Below are positions 5,069 through 5,105 of a stretch of DNA of 5,105 nt, in pieces; position 1 is the stretch's first letter, and the number at the start of each line of letters is the position of its first letter. Under the pieces are notes generated by a model. The model ran no database searches. It had not been told where the DNA came from and saw only the letters and a list, made by a program, of their open reading frames with translations. The stretch comes from Candidatus Equihabitans merdae. Lineage in GTDB: Bacteria > Bacillota > Clostridia > Lachnospirales > Lachnospiraceae. The position numbers were made by a program, and so were the translations under genes. Where the stretch lies: positions 1-5,105 of the forward strand of contig JAGHUB010000067.1 in NCBI GenBank assembly GCA_018065025.1, read 5' to 3'.

Positions 5069-5070
5069 TA

Positions 5071-5101
5071 TCTGCGACCAACATATTGCGTCTCTCGCAG
5101 A
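5071..5101. repeat. Second, weaker inverted repeat upstream of the promoter
   Basis: TCTGCGA (5071-5077) and TCGCAGA (5095-5101) are 7-base inverted arms with 17 bases between. They share the GCGA core with the adjacent palindrome. They could be an auxiliary operator or belong to a neighbouring element beyond the window. Confidence 0.4.
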
Positions 5102-5105
5102 AAAT

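Overview
The window looks like a chromosomal segment of a Bacillota (Firmicutes) bacterium. Supporting signs are strong AGGAGG-type ribosome sites, a Clostridia-style ArsR regulator, a membrane GGDEF/EAL-type protein and an XRE/AlbA_2 pair. No genus can be named from the sequence alone. Every gene I accept is on the minus strand, so transcription runs from base 5105 towards base 1.

There are two compositional zones. Bases 1 to about 2500 have balanced base composition and carry housekeeping-type genes: a metal-type ArsR repressor (2123-2500), a cysteine-motif NAD(P)H-dependent FMN reductase (1423-2052), and a seven-TM protein with a degenerate GGDEF domain and an EAL domain (39-1346). The EAL frame is cut by one in-frame TAG at 39-41. 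It continues beyond the stop into a recognisable EAL signature (FPSVSVNLS) and then leaves the window, so this gene is probably a recent pseudogene or a base error.

Bases from about 2536 to 5105 are clearly AT-rich and look like accessory, horizontally acquired DNA. Read in transcription order they hold: a sigma70-type promoter overlapped by an 11-bp-arm palindrome (5025-5068); a small XRE repressor (4769-4984); an AlbA_2/Schlafen-type ATP-binding protein with a winged-helix tail (3366-4763); a 38-bp perfect direct repeat that is itself a hairpin (3268-3305 and 3345-3382); a DUF4417-like gene that has lost its N-terminal part (2859-3278); and a small acidic protein of unknown function translationally coupled to it (2536-2859).

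The XRE gene and the ATPase are 5 bases apart and form an apparent autoregulated two-gene operon. The repeat sits at the 3' end of the ATPase gene and just before the broken DUF4417 reading frame, so it marks a likely rearrangement point. The most interesting items are the self-contained XRE/AlbA_2 module with its palindromic operator, the duplicated hairpin at its end, and the in-frame amber codon in the EAL gene. I see no rRNA, tRNA, transposase, integrase or convincing CRISPR array.
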